The position numbers were made by a program, and so were the translations under genes. From Roseateles_B sp041912595 (GTDB lineage: Bacteria > Pseudomonadota > Gammaproteobacteria > Burkholderiales > Burkholderiaceae_C), in the NCBI GenBank assembly GCA_041912595.1, contig JAYRMR010000005.1, positions 62,001 through 126,000 on the forward strand: a stretch of 64,000 bases of DNA, given 5' to 3'. The notes under the pieces were generated by a model. It made no database searches. It was not told the DNA's origin and saw nothing but the letters and a program-made list of their open reading frames with translations. Below, piece by piece: positions 1 to 8,478 of the stretch (within the stretch, counting starts at the first letter, position 1; every line of letters starts with the position of its first letter).

Positions 1-312
1 CACGTGGGCGGTGACGACTTCGTGATCCTGTTCCAGAGCGACGACTGGGAAGCGCGCTGCGAGCAGATCTGCAGCCGCTTCAACGAGCTGGCACGCGGCC
101 TGTTCGACCCCGAAGCCCTCGCCGCCGGCGGCATCATGGCGGAGGACCGCCACGGCAATCTGCGCTTCCATCCCTGCACCACGCTCAGCCTGGGCGTCGT
201 GTGCATCAGCCCCGGCGCCCTGCATCGCGCCGAGGACGTCGCCAGTGCCGCGGCCAGCGCGAAGCGCCATGCCAAGCACTCGAAGCAGAGCGTCTACGTG
301 ATGGCCGCCTGA
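1..312 (+). CDS. C-terminal end of a GGDEF-domain protein (5' truncated by window)
   Basis: The frame is open from base 1, so the start lies outside the window. The visible 103 residues begin HVGGDDFVILF, a GGDEF signature with Asp at the fourth position, which is compatible with diguanylate cyclase activity. The rest resembles the tail of long Burkholderiales proteins that combine EAL, CBS and GGDEF domains (FQSDDWEARC, then an AEDRHG stretch and a final beta strand/helix). Whether it makes or only senses cyclic-di-GMP cannot be decided because the upstream domains are missing. It is followed by a convergent gene (hemW) about 57 bases away. Confidence 0.8.
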   Translation, partial: HVGGDDFVILFQSDDWEARCEQICSRFNELARGLFDPEALAAGGIMAEDRHGNLRFHPCTTLSLGVVCISPGALHRAEDVASAAASAKRHAKHSKQSVYVMAA

Positions 313-369
313 ACGCGTCGGCAGGCCTCGCCCCAGCGATGCCGGCACGAGGCGGACGCGGCGCCGTGA

Positions 370-1587
370 TCACGCCGCCAGAAAGAGTTCCTGCAGATCG
401 CTCAGGAAGTCGAAGCCGCGTTCGGTGGCGGCGATGCGCGCGGGGTCGGCCGTCAGCAGGCCCTTCTCCCGCCCCTGAGCCATGGCCCGCGCAATGCTGG
501 ACGGCGGCAGGCCGGTGCGTTCGAGGAACTGCTGCAGCGCCACGCCATCCTTGAGCCGCAGGGCATTGAGCATGAACTCGAAGGGCAGCTCGGCGCGCTT
601 GACCTCATGCTCGTTGGACACCGCCCGGCCGGCGAGCGCCTCGCGCTGGTAGGCCGCCGGCTCGCGCCAGCGCACCTGGCGCAGCACGCGGTGCGGGAAG
701 GAGAGCTTGCTGTGGGCGCCGGCGCCGATGCCGAGGTAGTCCCCGAACTGCCAGTAGTTGAGGTTGTGCGTGCAGCGATGGCCCGCACGGGCATAGGCCG
801 ACACCTCGTAGCGCTCCAGGCCCATCGCGCCCGTGCGGGCGGTGATGAGGTCCAGCATGTCGCTGGCCAGGTCGGCATCCGGTATCGGCGGCGGTTCCAC
901 CGCGAAGCGCGTGTTGGGCTCGATGGTCAGGTGATAGACGGAGAGGTGCGGCGGCCGGAAGGCCAGCGCCTGGCTCAGGTCCTGATCCAGCTCGGCCAGG
1001 GTCTGGTCCGGCAGCGCGTACATCAGGTCGATGTTGAAGGTCTCGAACACCTCCGCCGCCTCGGCCACCGCCGCGCGGGACTGCGCGCCGTCATGCACGC
1101 GGCCCAGGCGCTTGAGCTTGGCATCGTCAAAGCTCTGCACGCCGATGGACAGGCGCGTCACGCCCGCCTCGCGGAAGCCCCGGAAGCGATCCTTCTCGAA
1201 GGTGCCGGGATTGGCCTCCAGCGTGATCTCGCAGCCCGCTTCCAGGGGCAGGCGCGCCCGGATGTCCGACAGCAGCTCGGCGATCTGCTCGGGGGCGAAG
1301 AGGCTGGGCGTGCCGCCGCCGATGAAGATGCTGACGACCGGCCGGCCCCAGATCAAGGGCAGCGCGGCCTCCAGGTCCGCCCGCAGCGCCGCCAGATAGG
1401 CGCGCGCCGTGTCCACCGGCAGGCTGGCGCCGCCGGCGTCGCTGCGCCATTCGTGCGAGTTGAAGTCGCAGTACGGGCACTTGCGCAGGCACCAGGGCAG
1501 GTGCACGTAGAGCGAAAGGGGCGGCAGGGCCGGCAGGCTCAGCGTGCCGGGGCGCATCAGCTCGACGAGCCGGTCGGGATGGGACAT
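370..1587 (-). CDS. hemW: HemW-like radical SAM heme chaperone
   Basis: The 405-residue product is related to oxygen-independent coproporphyrinogen oxidase but is of the HemW type, which transfers heme rather than oxidising porphyrinogen. The radical SAM cluster motif CxxxCxxC is at Cys33, Cys37 and Cys40 (WCLRKCPYC), followed by the GGGTPSLF strand that contacts SAM and a C-terminal HemN domain (FEFMLNALRL). The length is normal for the family. It lies 43 bases downstream of rdgB and is probably co-transcribed with rph and rdgB, an order common in Burkholderiales. Confidence 0.93.
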   Translation of the reverse strand: MSHPDRLVELMRPGTLSLPALPPLSLYVHLPWCLRKCPYCDFNSHEWRSDAGGASLPVDTARAYLAALRADLEAALPLIWGRPVVSIFIGGGTPSLFAPEQIAELLSDIRARLPLEAGCEITLEANPGTFEKDRFRGFREAGVTRLSIGVQSFDDAKLKRLGRVHDGAQSRAAVAEAAEVFETFNIDLMYALPDQTLAELDQDLSQALAFRPPHLSVYHLTIEPNTRFAVEPPPIPDADLASDMLDLITARTGAMGLERYEVSAYARAGHRCTHNLNYWQFGDYLGIGAGAHSKLSFPHRVLRQVRWREPAAYQREALAGRAVSNEHEVKRAELPFEFMLNALRLKDGVALQQFLERTGLPPSSIARAMAQGREKGLLTADPARIAATERGFDFLSDLQELFLAA

Positions 1588-1630
1588 GGTCAGACTCCTG
1601 GCGCCGCCCAGCGGCCGGCGTCCATCACAT

Positions 1631-2245
1631 TCAACGCAGCTGCCAGACCTCGCGGAACTGCTGCAGCAGGCTGGCGGAGGCCAGCGCGCGGTGGCTCAGG
1701 CGGTTCTTGTCGGCCGCATCCAGCTGGGCCACGGACCGGCCGAGGGCCGGAATGAACATCAGCGGATCGTAGCCAAATCCGCCCTCGCCGGCCGCCTCAC
1801 GGCGGATCTCGCCCTCCCAGCGACCCATGGCCACCAGGGGCTCCGGGTCGTCGGCACGGCGCACGGCCACGAGGGCGCAGACGAAGCGCGCGGTGAAGGG
1901 CGCCGCATGGCCGCCGAGGGCCAGCTGCTCGAGCAGCACGCGGTTGTTGTCGGCATCGCTCTTGGGCTGGCCGAAGAGCGTGGCGTAGCGGGCCGAGAGC
2001 ACGCCGGGCGCACCGCCCAGGGCGTCGACGCTCAGGCCGGAGTCGTCCGCCAGCGCCGGCAGGCCGCTGGCCGCCGCGGCATGGCGCGCCTTCGCCAGCG
2101 CGTTCTCGACAAAGCTGGGATGCGGCTCCTCCGCTTCCGGGATGCCCAGCTCGCCCTGCGTCACGAGCGCCAGCCCCACGGGTTGGAACAGCGCCTGCAG
2201 CTCCTTGAGCTTCTTGGCATTGTTGGAGGCCAGCACCAGCTTCAT
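1631..2245 (-). CDS. rdgB: RdgB/HAM1-type non-canonical purine NTP pyrophosphatase
   Basis: The product is a 204-residue ITP/XTP/dITP pyrophosphatase that removes deaminated purine nucleotides from the pool. The signature LVLASNNAKKLKEL at the N-terminus binds the nucleotide, and ADDSGL plus SARYA follow as in all RdgB proteins. There are two adjacent ATG codons. I chose the second (2245) because the GGGAG ribosome site is then about 6 bases away; starting at 2248 would add one Met. It sits 23 bases downstream of rph. Confidence 0.93.
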   Translation of the reverse strand: MKLVLASNNAKKLKELQALFQPVGLALVTQGELGIPEAEEPHPSFVENALAKARHAAAASGLPALADDSGLSVDALGGAPGVLSARYATLFGQPKSDADNNRVLLEQLALGGHAAPFTARFVCALVAVRRADDPEPLVAMGRWEGEIRREAAGEGGFGYDPLMFIPALGRSVAQLDAADKNRLSHRALASASLLQQFREVWQLR

Positions 2246-2268
2246 CATTCGCTCCCTGCCGCGTCCGC

Positions 2269-3003
2269 TCAGGCCAGGCCCAGCGCCTGGCGCTGTGCGG
2301 CGAGCAACTCGCCGATGCCTTTGTCCGCGAGGTCCATCAGCGCATTCATCTCGGCGCGGCTGAAGGCGGCGCCCTCCGCCGTGCCCTGCAGCTCGACGAA
2401 ACCGCCGCCGCCGGTCATCACGACGTTCATGTCGGTGTCGCAGGCGGAGTCCTCGGTGTATTCCAGGTCCAGCAGCGGCGTGCCTTCCACGATGCCCACG
2501 GAGATCGCGGCCACGGCGTCCTTGATCGGCGAACGCGAGATCTTGCTCTGGGCAAGCAGCCAGCTCACGGCGTCGTGTGCGGCGACGTAGGCGCCGGTGA
2601 TGGCGGCGGTGCGAGTACCGCCGTCGGCCTGGATCACGTCGCAGTCCAGGTGGATCGTGCGCTCGCCCAGCGCGGCGAGGTCGAAGACGCAGCGCAGCGA
2701 GCGCCCGATCAGGCGCTGGATCTCCTGCGTGCGGCCGCTCTGCTTGCCGCGCGCCGCTTCACGGTCGCCGCGGGTGTGCGTGGCGCGGGGCAGCATGCCG
2801 TACTCGGCCGTCACCCAGCCCTCGCCGGAGCCCTTCTTGTGCGGCGGCACGCGTTCCTCGACGGACGCCGTGCACAGCACCTTGGTGTTGCCGAACTCGA
2901 TCAGCACCGAGCCTTCGGCATAGCGGGTGTACTGGCGGGTGATGCGCACCGGGCGCAGCGCATCCGCGGCGCGCTCGTCGGCGCGTCGGAAAGTCGCAGT
3001 CAT
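2269..3003 (-). CDS. rph: Ribonuclease PH
   Basis: The product is a 244-residue phosphorolytic 3'-5' exoribonuclease acting on tRNA 3' ends. The chain shows the family blocks in order: RPVRITRQYTRYAEGSVLIE at the N-terminus, EYGMLPRATHTR, the RTQEIQRLIGRSLR helix, DCDVIQADGGTRTAAITGA with the phosphate-binding region, and a DLEYTEDS block. A longer upstream reading frame exists, but the ATG at 3003 gives the standard N-terminus. It starts 11 bases after the PP2C gene, so it may share that transcript. Confidence 0.95.
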   Translation of the reverse strand: MTATFRRADERAADALRPVRITRQYTRYAEGSVLIEFGNTKVLCTASVEERVPPHKKGSGEGWVTAEYGMLPRATHTRGDREAARGKQSGRTQEIQRLIGRSLRCVFDLAALGERTIHLDCDVIQADGGTRTAAITGAYVAAHDAVSWLLAQSKISRSPIKDAVAAISVGIVEGTPLLDLEYTEDSACDTDMNVVMTGGGGFVELQGTAEGAAFSRAEMNALMDLADKGIGELLAAQRQALGLA

Positions 3004-3014
3004 GGGGAAACCTT

Positions 3015-3920
3015 TCAGGCTTGTTTCTTGCCGGCGCGGCGGATCGCTTCCTGGATCTCGCGCACGCTGTTCTCGATCTCGGCTTCGCTCAGCTCGGCGC
3101 CGGCCTCGCCGCGCGCCTGGATGGTGGAGGCGAAGGAGTCTTCGTCCAGGCCTTCGGTGGAGATGGAGTCCAGGGCTTCCTGTTCGTCGCCCTCCCATTC
3201 CACGGCCAGGGCGGTGACGTTGTCGCAACGAGCGCCGCCATTGCGCAGCGCCTGCTCCACCAGTTCCGGCACGGCATCGGAAATGATGCGGGCCGAGAGG
3301 TACTGGGCGATGCTCGTGTCCGCCACCGTGCTCCACAGGCCATCGGAGCACAGCAGGACGCGGTCACCGGCCTCGAGGGGGATGGGGCCGCAGATGTCCA
3401 CCATCGGCTTGCCCGGGCTGCCCAGGCAGGTGAAGAGCACGTTGCGGTTGAAGCGCTCGCTGCCCTGGGCGGCATGGCGGCCGAGGGCCTCCTGCAGCTC
3501 GCTGTAGGAATGGTCGCGCGTGCGGGCCATCAGCTCGCCGTTGCGCAGCATGTACAGGCGGGAGTCCCCGCAATGCGCCCAGTAGGCGACGCCCCGCTGC
3601 ATCACGCAGGCCACGATGGTGGTCCGCGGGGTGTCCGGCAGGCCCTTCTCCTGGCTGTAGCGCAGCAGTTGCTGGTGGGCGATCTGGACGGCATCGTCCA
3701 GGAATTGCGTGGGGTTCTTGAGCACGGGCTGGGCCTCGCGCTGGAACATGCTGGCCACCGTCACCAGGGCCATCTGTGCCGCCACCTCGCCCTCGGGATG
3801 CCCGCCCATGCCGTCCGCGAGGACGAACAGGCCCGCGTCGCGGGTGTAGCAGTAGCCCATGCGGTCTTCGTTCTTCTCGCGACCGCCGCGGCGACTCACT
3901 TGGTAGACGCCGAACTTCAC
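3015..3920 (-). CDS. PP2C-family Ser/Thr protein phosphatase
   Basis: The 301-residue product has the PP2C metal-binding motifs: NEDR at residues 17-20, LADGMGGHPEGE around Asp36, CSDGLW in the second half and a final GGARCDNVTALAVEW with the last metal Asp. The C-terminal ~60 residues are acidic and predicted helical. It overlaps the preceding kinase gene by 4 bases, so the two form a kinase/phosphatase pair that probably acts on shared substrates. The domain has no membrane segment, which suggests a cytoplasmic enzyme. The targets are unknown. Confidence 0.92.
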   Translation of the reverse strand: MKFGVYQVSRRGGREKNEDRMGYCYTRDAGLFVLADGMGGHPEGEVAAQMALVTVASMFQREAQPVLKNPTQFLDDAVQIAHQQLLRYSQEKGLPDTPRTTIVACVMQRGVAYWAHCGDSRLYMLRNGELMARTRDHSYSELQEALGRHAAQGSERFNRNVLFTCLGSPGKPMVDICGPIPLEAGDRVLLCSDGLWSTVADTSIAQYLSARIISDAVPELVEQALRNGGARCDNVTALAVEWEGDEQEALDSISTEGLDEDSFASTIQARGEAGAELSEAEIENSVREIQEAIRRAGKKQA

Positions 3921-4885
3921 GCCTTGGCTCCGGTCTTCAGGTTCTCCAGCTGGAGCTTGAGGCGTTCACTGAAGCTGAGCTTCGTGTAGCGGCGCTCGGT
4001 TTCCCGAGCCAGCTCCTTCTGCAGCGCAAAGACGCTTTGCGGGCGGGACAGCGGGTCCAGAGACATGCACCATTCGGTGACTTCGATGAGGTTGTCCGAA
4101 TACACGTTGCGCAGGCGCGAAAGGCTGAGGCTGAGGCGGTCTTTTTCGAGACGCTGGGGGGCGTCATTGGGCGGATAGCCCTGCATGCAGGCGTAGATGC
4201 AGGCGCCAATGGCGTAGATGTCGGTCCAGGGACCCAGGGAGCCGTCCCGCCGGTACATCTCCGGCGCGGCAAAGCCCGGGGTGTACATGGGACGGATGAA
4301 GTTGCCTTCCTTCGAAAGCACTTCGCGGGCCGCGCCGAAGTCGAGCAGCACGGCCTTGTTGTCGTTGGTGATGAAGATGTTCGCCGGCTTGATGTCCAGG
4401 TGCAGCATCTTGTGCTGGTGCACGATGCGCAGGCCCTTGAGGATCTCGTCGAACAGCGAGCGGATGGTGGATTCGCGGAAGACCTTGTCCCGCTTGAGGT
4501 CGCGGGCCGTCACGATGAAGTCCTGAAGGGTGTCCCCCTGCAGGTAATTCATGACCATGTAGACGGTTTCGTTCTCGCGAAGGAAATTCAGCACCGAAAC
4601 CACACTCGGGTGCGAAATCTGCGCGAGAGAGCGCCCTTCCTCGAAGAAGCTGCGCAGGCCCAGGCGGTAGAGCGGCTGCTTCTCGGGCTTGACGCGCGGC
4701 GTCAATTCGCCGGGCGATCGCTCGGCGAGAGAGGCAGGCAGGTATTCCTTGACGGCAACAAGGTGGTGGTCAGGATCTTCAGCGAGATAGACCACGCCGA
4801 AGCCGCCTGCCGCCAGTTTCTTGACAATCTGGTAGCCCCCGACCACGGTTCCCGCAGGCAAAGGCGCCGGTTTCGGCTTTGACAT
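3917..4885 (-). CDS. Hanks-type Ser/Thr protein kinase
   Basis: The 322-residue protein is almost only a kinase domain. The glycine loop AAGGFGVVY is at about 25-33, VAVK carries the ATP-binding Lys46, the catalytic loop is HLDIKPAN (His162, Asp164, Asn169), and DFG is at 182-184. Leu replaces the Arg of the usual HRD, making it a non-RD kinase that may not need activation-loop phosphorylation. No transmembrane or sensor domain follows. I chose the ATG at 4885; an upstream ATG at 4918 would overlap the divergent yicC start. The downstream PP2C gene overlaps it by 4 bases. Confidence 0.92.
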   Translation of the reverse strand: MSKPKPAPLPAGTVVGGYQIVKKLAAGGFGVVYLAEDPDHHLVAVKEYLPASLAERSPGELTPRVKPEKQPLYRLGLRSFFEEGRSLAQISHPSVVSVLNFLRENETVYMVMNYLQGDTLQDFIVTARDLKRDKVFRESTIRSLFDEILKGLRIVHQHKMLHLDIKPANIFITNDNKAVLLDFGAAREVLSKEGNFIRPMYTPGFAAPEMYRRDGSLGPWTDIYAIGACIYACMQGYPPNDAPQRLEKDRLSLSLSRLRNVYSDNLIEVTEWCMSLDPLSRPQSVFALQKELARETERRYTKLSFSERLKLQLENLKTGAKA

Positions 4886-4916
4886 AATCGAGTTTTGCTT
4901 GCTCCACCGATAGCTC

Positions 4917-5828
4917 ATGCCAGTTTACAGCATGACGGGTTACGCCAGCGCCTGTGCGCAACCCGTCCCACACCCCGAAACCGGCGTCCAATCCGCTGCC
5001 AGCGTGAGCGTGGAGGCCCGTTCCGTCAATGGGCGTTTCCTCGATCTCAGTTTCCGCATGCCAGAAGACCTGCGGGGCCTTGAACCCGCATTGCGTGACA
5101 TCGTCGGGCAACACATCAAGCGCGGCAAGATCGAGATTCGTATCAACACGCAACGAGATGCTGACAGCGGCTGGCCTCACCCGCAGCCCGAGCAGCTCAA
5201 CCGCCTGGCCCGCCTCGAGGGCACCGTGCAGACCTGGCTGCCCAAGGCGCAGGGCCTGACGGTCCATGAGGTCCTGCAGTGGTGCCGGGGCGGCGCCCCC
5301 AGCGAGAAGCTTGACGAGGCCACGCTCGATGCGGCGCGCCGCTGTGTCGAGGGGCTGCTGGAGGCCCGGGAGCGCGAAGGCGAGAAGCTGGTCGCGATCC
5401 TGCTGGAGCGCGTGGCCACGCTGCGCCAGCTCGCCGACCAGGCGGAGCCGCTCGTGCCGGCCGTGGTGCAGCGCCAGCAGCAGCGATTCCTGGAACGTTG
5501 GCAGGAAGCGCTGGCCAGCACCGGCGCGGCCCAGACCCTGCCGGAAGAAGCCCTGCGCGAGCGCGCGCTCAACGAAGCCGCCGCCTATGCCATCCGCATC
5601 GACGTGGCCGAAGAGCTGGCGCGTCTGCGGGCGCATCTGGAAGAGATCAGCCGCCTCCTCAAGAAGGGCGGCGAGGTGGGCAAGCGCCTCGACTTCCTGA
5701 TCCAGGAGCTGCACCGCGAGGCCAACACGCTGGGCTCGAAGTCCGCCGCCCTCGACTTGACCGCCGTCTCGGTGGAGATGAAAGTCGCCATCGAGCAGAT
5801 GCGCGAGCAGGTGCAGAACCTCGAGTGA
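4917..5828 (+). CDS. yicC: YicC-family endoribonuclease
   Basis: The 303-residue product has the typical start (YSMTGYASA) of the YicC N-terminal domain, the RSVNGRFLDLSFRMPE block, and a C-terminal DUF1732 domain with KGGEVGKRLDFLIQELHREA and the terminal VSVEMKVAIEQMREQVQNLE. Family members are reported to cut RNA and assist stress-related RNA decay. The gene is divergent from the kinase gene with a very short shared promoter space. Two GC-rich hairpins follow it. Confidence 0.93.
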   Translation: MPVYSMTGYASACAQPVPHPETGVQSAASVSVEARSVNGRFLDLSFRMPEDLRGLEPALRDIVGQHIKRGKIEIRINTQRDADSGWPHPQPEQLNRLARLEGTVQTWLPKAQGLTVHEVLQWCRGGAPSEKLDEATLDAARRCVEGLLEAREREGEKLVAILLERVATLRQLADQAEPLVPAVVQRQQQRFLERWQEALASTGAAQTLPEEALRERALNEAAAYAIRIDVAEELARLRAHLEEISRLLKKGGEVGKRLDFLIQELHREANTLGSKSAALDLTAVSVEMKVAIEQMREQVQNLE

Positions 5829-5836
5829 TCCGGGCC

Positions 5837-5898
5837 GGCGCATCGCCGATGCGCCCTCTTGGCCGCCGCCCCGCCTCGCGCCGGGCGGCGGTGTTCTT
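5837..5898 (+). terminator. Tandem hairpins downstream of yicC
   Basis: There are two perfect inverted repeats just after the yicC stop. The first has 8-bp arms GGCGCATC/GATGCGCC with a 3-base loop (5837-5855). The second has 9-bp arms CCGCCGCCC/GGGCGGCGG with an 11-base loop (5863-5891) followed by a T-rich TGTTCTTTCT. Together they probably end yicC transcription and insulate the quorum-regulated promoter that follows. Confidence 0.65.
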
Positions 5899-6110
5899 TC
5901 TGGGACCTCGCCGCCACGGCGGGTCGCGCGCACGCTCGATGGCACGTCACCCCCGACGACCGCCACCGAGAACCCCTCCTCACGTCAATCCCGCTCACAG
6001 CCCTCATTGGACGCTCACTTACCTTGTTAGCTGCGTTCCCCATTTGCACCTGAAGAGTCGCCGACGTTCACGAGAGACGCCCGCCCCCGTGACAGCGGGA
6101 CGCGCCTCCG

Positions 6111-6158
6111 ACCTCTCTGCCTTGAGAGGTGTTGCCGACCCGGACGCCTTCCTAGACT
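6111..6158 (+). promoter_or_regulatory. lux-box-like dyad and promoter of the biosynthetic operon
   Basis: Positions 6111-6130 form a 20-bp dyad, ACCTCTCTGC/CTTGAGAGGT, with perfect 7-base outer arms and the ACCT...AGGT ends of LuxR-type operators. A TAGACT hexamer (6153-6158) lies 22 bases downstream and TTGCCG at 6132-6137 could be a weak -35. This places the box near -42 relative to a start point near 6165, the usual activator position. A related element precedes luxI (17533-17552; 13 of 20 identical). The remaining DNA of this 392-base gap (5829-6220) shows no gene. Confidence 0.7.
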
Positions 6159-6220
6159 GGCCCTGCCCTCTGAACACCACCGGGCCGGGCACCCGCAGTC
6201 ATCGATAGGAGAAACGTCTG

Positions 6221-6484
6221 ATGAGCACGAGCACCACCGATATCAGCCACACCCTCAAGGCCTGCCTGAGCGGGTTGGCGCAAGGGAATTCCGAGAGCGA
6301 CCTCGTGAACGAGGACACCAATCTGTTCGACGTCGGCATCGACTCCATGAACATGACGGAGCTGGTCCTGCGCATCGAGGAACGCTTCGGCCTGATGCTG
6401 ATGCCCGAGGAGCTCTCGGCCGACCTCTTCACCCGCTTCAGCCGCCTCGTCGACTTCATCCAGCGGAAGCTGACCCATGAGTGA
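6221..6484 (+). CDS. Acyl carrier protein
   Basis: The 87-residue protein has the carrier signature VGIDSMNMTEL. Ser42 of the DSM motif is the predicted 4'-phosphopantetheine site, followed by the acidic recognition helix (LRIEERFG). A ribosome site (AGGAGA) precedes the ATG. It is the first gene of a ten-gene operon and overlaps the next gene by 8 bases. It resembles the carrier proteins found beside AMP-ligase and PLP-decarboxylase genes of the exosortase-A-associated type, more than the fatty-acid AcpP. I infer that it carries the substrate handled by the ligase, decarboxylase and dehydrogenase encoded downstream. Confidence 0.92.
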   Translation: MSTSTTDISHTLKACLSGLAQGNSESDLVNEDTNLFDVGIDSMNMTELVLRIEERFGLMLMPEELSADLFTRFSRLVDFIQRKLTHE

Positions 6485-7532
6485 CATCGGCATCGTCGCC
6501 TCGTCAGCCTACGTGCCGGTGGCCTCCCGCAGCCTGCCGCAGCTGCTCACCGCCAAACGCGTGGAGCCGAGCACCCGCCGCGCCCGCTTCCTCAACGCCT
6601 GTTTCGAGGAGAACCTGCAGATGCACGGCATCTCCATGGCCGCGATGGACACGGCGCGCGCCCGGCAGGCCGCCGGGACGATCGAGCGCTGCACCGGGGT
6701 CTCTGCCGTCGCGGAGGAGTGCTCGATGGAAGTCTCCGAGATGCTGCTGCGCGTCACGCGGGACCTCCTGCACCCGGGTGGCGAGGCGCCGGTGCCGCAG
6801 GTCGACACCTTTGTCGTCTGCCACACCTGCCTGGAGAACGATGTCACGGTGTCGGCCGCCTGCCGCCTGCAGGCGGAGCTGCGCCAGGGGCAGGTGCCCT
6901 TTGCCGTCGGGCAGCTGCAGGGCGCCACCTTTCTGCTGGGCCTGTCGATCGCTGCCGACCTGCTGAGCACCGGCCCCGAGGGGCATGTGGTGGTCGCCGC
7001 CGCGGAGCGCTGGACGCCTCCCTACACCCGGCTCGTGGGCACCACGGCCGTGCTGGGTGACGGCGCCGGCGCGGTGCTGCTGCAACGCGGCTGCCGCAGC
7101 GGCTGGCTGCTGCGAGCCATCCGCGTGATGACGCCGCCCCCGGTCGGCGAGGTCTACCGCCACCTGCTGAACGAGGCACCGCTCGGCCCGGACATCGACG
7201 GACTGTGCGCCCTCGTGTCGGAGACCTTGCGCGACGCGCAGTGTCTGCCGCAGGACATCGACGTGCTGGTGCCCCATGACATGTGCAAGGACCTCACGAG
7301 CCGCCTGCGCCGGCGCTGCGGCCTTCGCTCGGCGTGGCGCGGTCCGGCGGACATCCTGGACGGCGGCTATCTGTGCTCGGCCGAAGCCCCGGTCCGCATG
7401 CACCGCCTGCTGCAGCACGCGACGGCGAGAGCCGGCGACCGAATGCTGCTGTGGGGCACGGGATTCGAGGGCGCCCTCGCCTGCGCCGTGCTCGAGTTCG
7501 CTGATGGAGAGCCCTCCCATGCAAGCCATTGA
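6477..7532 (+). CDS. KASIII-like protein lacking the catalytic cysteine (pair 1, inactive-type subunit)
   Basis: The 351-residue product has a thiolase-fold KASIII architecture: VVCHTCLEN after the first beta-alpha half, VVVAAAERW and GDGAGAVLL in the core, and VPHDMCKDL in the second half. The nucleophile region reads VGQLQGATFLLGL; aligned with its partners, Gly occupies the Cys position. The His of PHQAN is kept (PHDMC), but the GNTSA Asn becomes Tyr (GGYLCSA). It is unlikely to form an acyl-enzyme. It overlaps the next KASIII gene by 14 bases, so I read it as a PqsB-like structural partner. Confidence 0.85.
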   Translation: MSDIGIVASSAYVPVASRSLPQLLTAKRVEPSTRRARFLNACFEENLQMHGISMAAMDTARARQAAGTIERCTGVSAVAEECSMEVSEMLLRVTRDLLHPGGEAPVPQVDTFVVCHTCLENDVTVSAACRLQAELRQGQVPFAVGQLQGATFLLGLSIAADLLSTGPEGHVVVAAAERWTPPYTRLVGTTAVLGDGAGAVLLQRGCRSGWLLRAIRVMTPPPVGEVYRHLLNEAPLGPDIDGLCALVSETLRDAQCLPQDIDVLVPHDMCKDLTSRLRRRCGLRSAWRGPADILDGGYLCSAEAPVRMHRLLQHATARAGDRMLLWGTGFEGALACAVLEFADGEPSHASH

Positions 7533-8463
7533 TTCCCTCCCCGCCGTTGGCATCCCCCACGTGGCCTGCTACCTGCCCGAGCGGATCGTCTCCGTCGAGG
7601 AGTGGGGCCGCCGGACGGGGCAGCCGCAACAGCGCATCGACGCCATGCGGGCCAACGGCGTTCGCCAGTTCCACGACGCGATGTCGCAGTCGCCGGTGGA
7701 CATGGGCATCAAGGCCGTCCGCCAGCTGATGGCACAGGCCCGGCTCGCCCCGGCCAGCGTCGATCTGCTGATCTACACCCACACGGTGCAGAGCAGCATC
7801 GCGCCGCCGCCCACGAGCACCGTGGGCTTCATCCAGGCCGCCTGCGGGCTCGACCAGGCGCTGTGCTTCTCGGTGGCGCAGCAGAACTGTGTGTCCCCGA
7901 TGCTGGCCATCCGCCTTGCCCGGCAGATGATGGCGCGACATGCCCATCTGCGGCGCGCGGTGATCGTGTCGGTGGACCTCATGGGCGTGGCCGCCGACGG
8001 CATCCGCGGGATTCTCGATCTCTCGATTCACAGCGACGGGGCCAGCGCCTTCGTGGTCGAGCGCGACGCGGCCCGCAACCAGGTGAAGGGCAGCCACTTC
8101 TTCACGGACGGCCGCTTCTTCCGCGGCACCGACGAGAACCACGAGCTGGTGCCGGACGAGAAGTACCACTGGTCCTGCTTCGCCACCATGCGCGCGGCGC
8201 TCCACCAGGCCGGCGTCCGCGCGGCCAGCCTGCGGCGCATCCTGCCCAACCATGTCAATCTGCAGGGCTGGCAGCTGGTGCTCTCCATGCTGCGGCTGCC
8301 GGCCGATCGACTCCAGACCGCGCACTTCGGGCAGATGGGGCATGTGTTTGGCAGCGACCCCTTCATCAACTTCCTGAACGAGCCCAAGCAGGAAGGCGCC
8401 ACCTACCTGTTGTTCAGCAGCGGCCTGGCGGGGTGCTTCGGCGCCCTCGTCGTCGAGCACTGA
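7519..8463 (+). CDS. KASIII-like condensing enzyme with intact cysteine (pair 1, catalytic subunit)
   Basis: The product is a 314-residue KASIII-like protein. The nucleophile motif is AQQNCVSPML and the second half has LPNHVNLQG with the catalytic His. The GNTSA Asn position is replaced by His within GHVFGSD, a change also seen in the other pair. I chose the ATG at 7519 because a GGAGAG ribosome site lies 7 bases upstream, inside the previous gene; an in-frame ATG at 7504 is possible. It probably acts as a heterodimer with the preceding gene product, condensing or transferring an acyl group from the ACP. The substrate is unknown. Confidence 0.88.
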   Translation: MQAIDSLPAVGIPHVACYLPERIVSVEEWGRRTGQPQQRIDAMRANGVRQFHDAMSQSPVDMGIKAVRQLMAQARLAPASVDLLIYTHTVQSSIAPPPTSTVGFIQAACGLDQALCFSVAQQNCVSPMLAIRLARQMMARHAHLRRAVIVSVDLMGVAADGIRGILDLSIHSDGASAFVVERDAARNQVKGSHFFTDGRFFRGTDENHELVPDEKYHWSCFATMRAALHQAGVRAASLRRILPNHVNLQGWQLVLSMLRLPADRLQTAHFGQMGHVFGSDPFINFLNEPKQEGATYLLFSSGLAGCFGALVVEH

Positions 8464-8478
8464 GTGGGGAGCCCGCCC

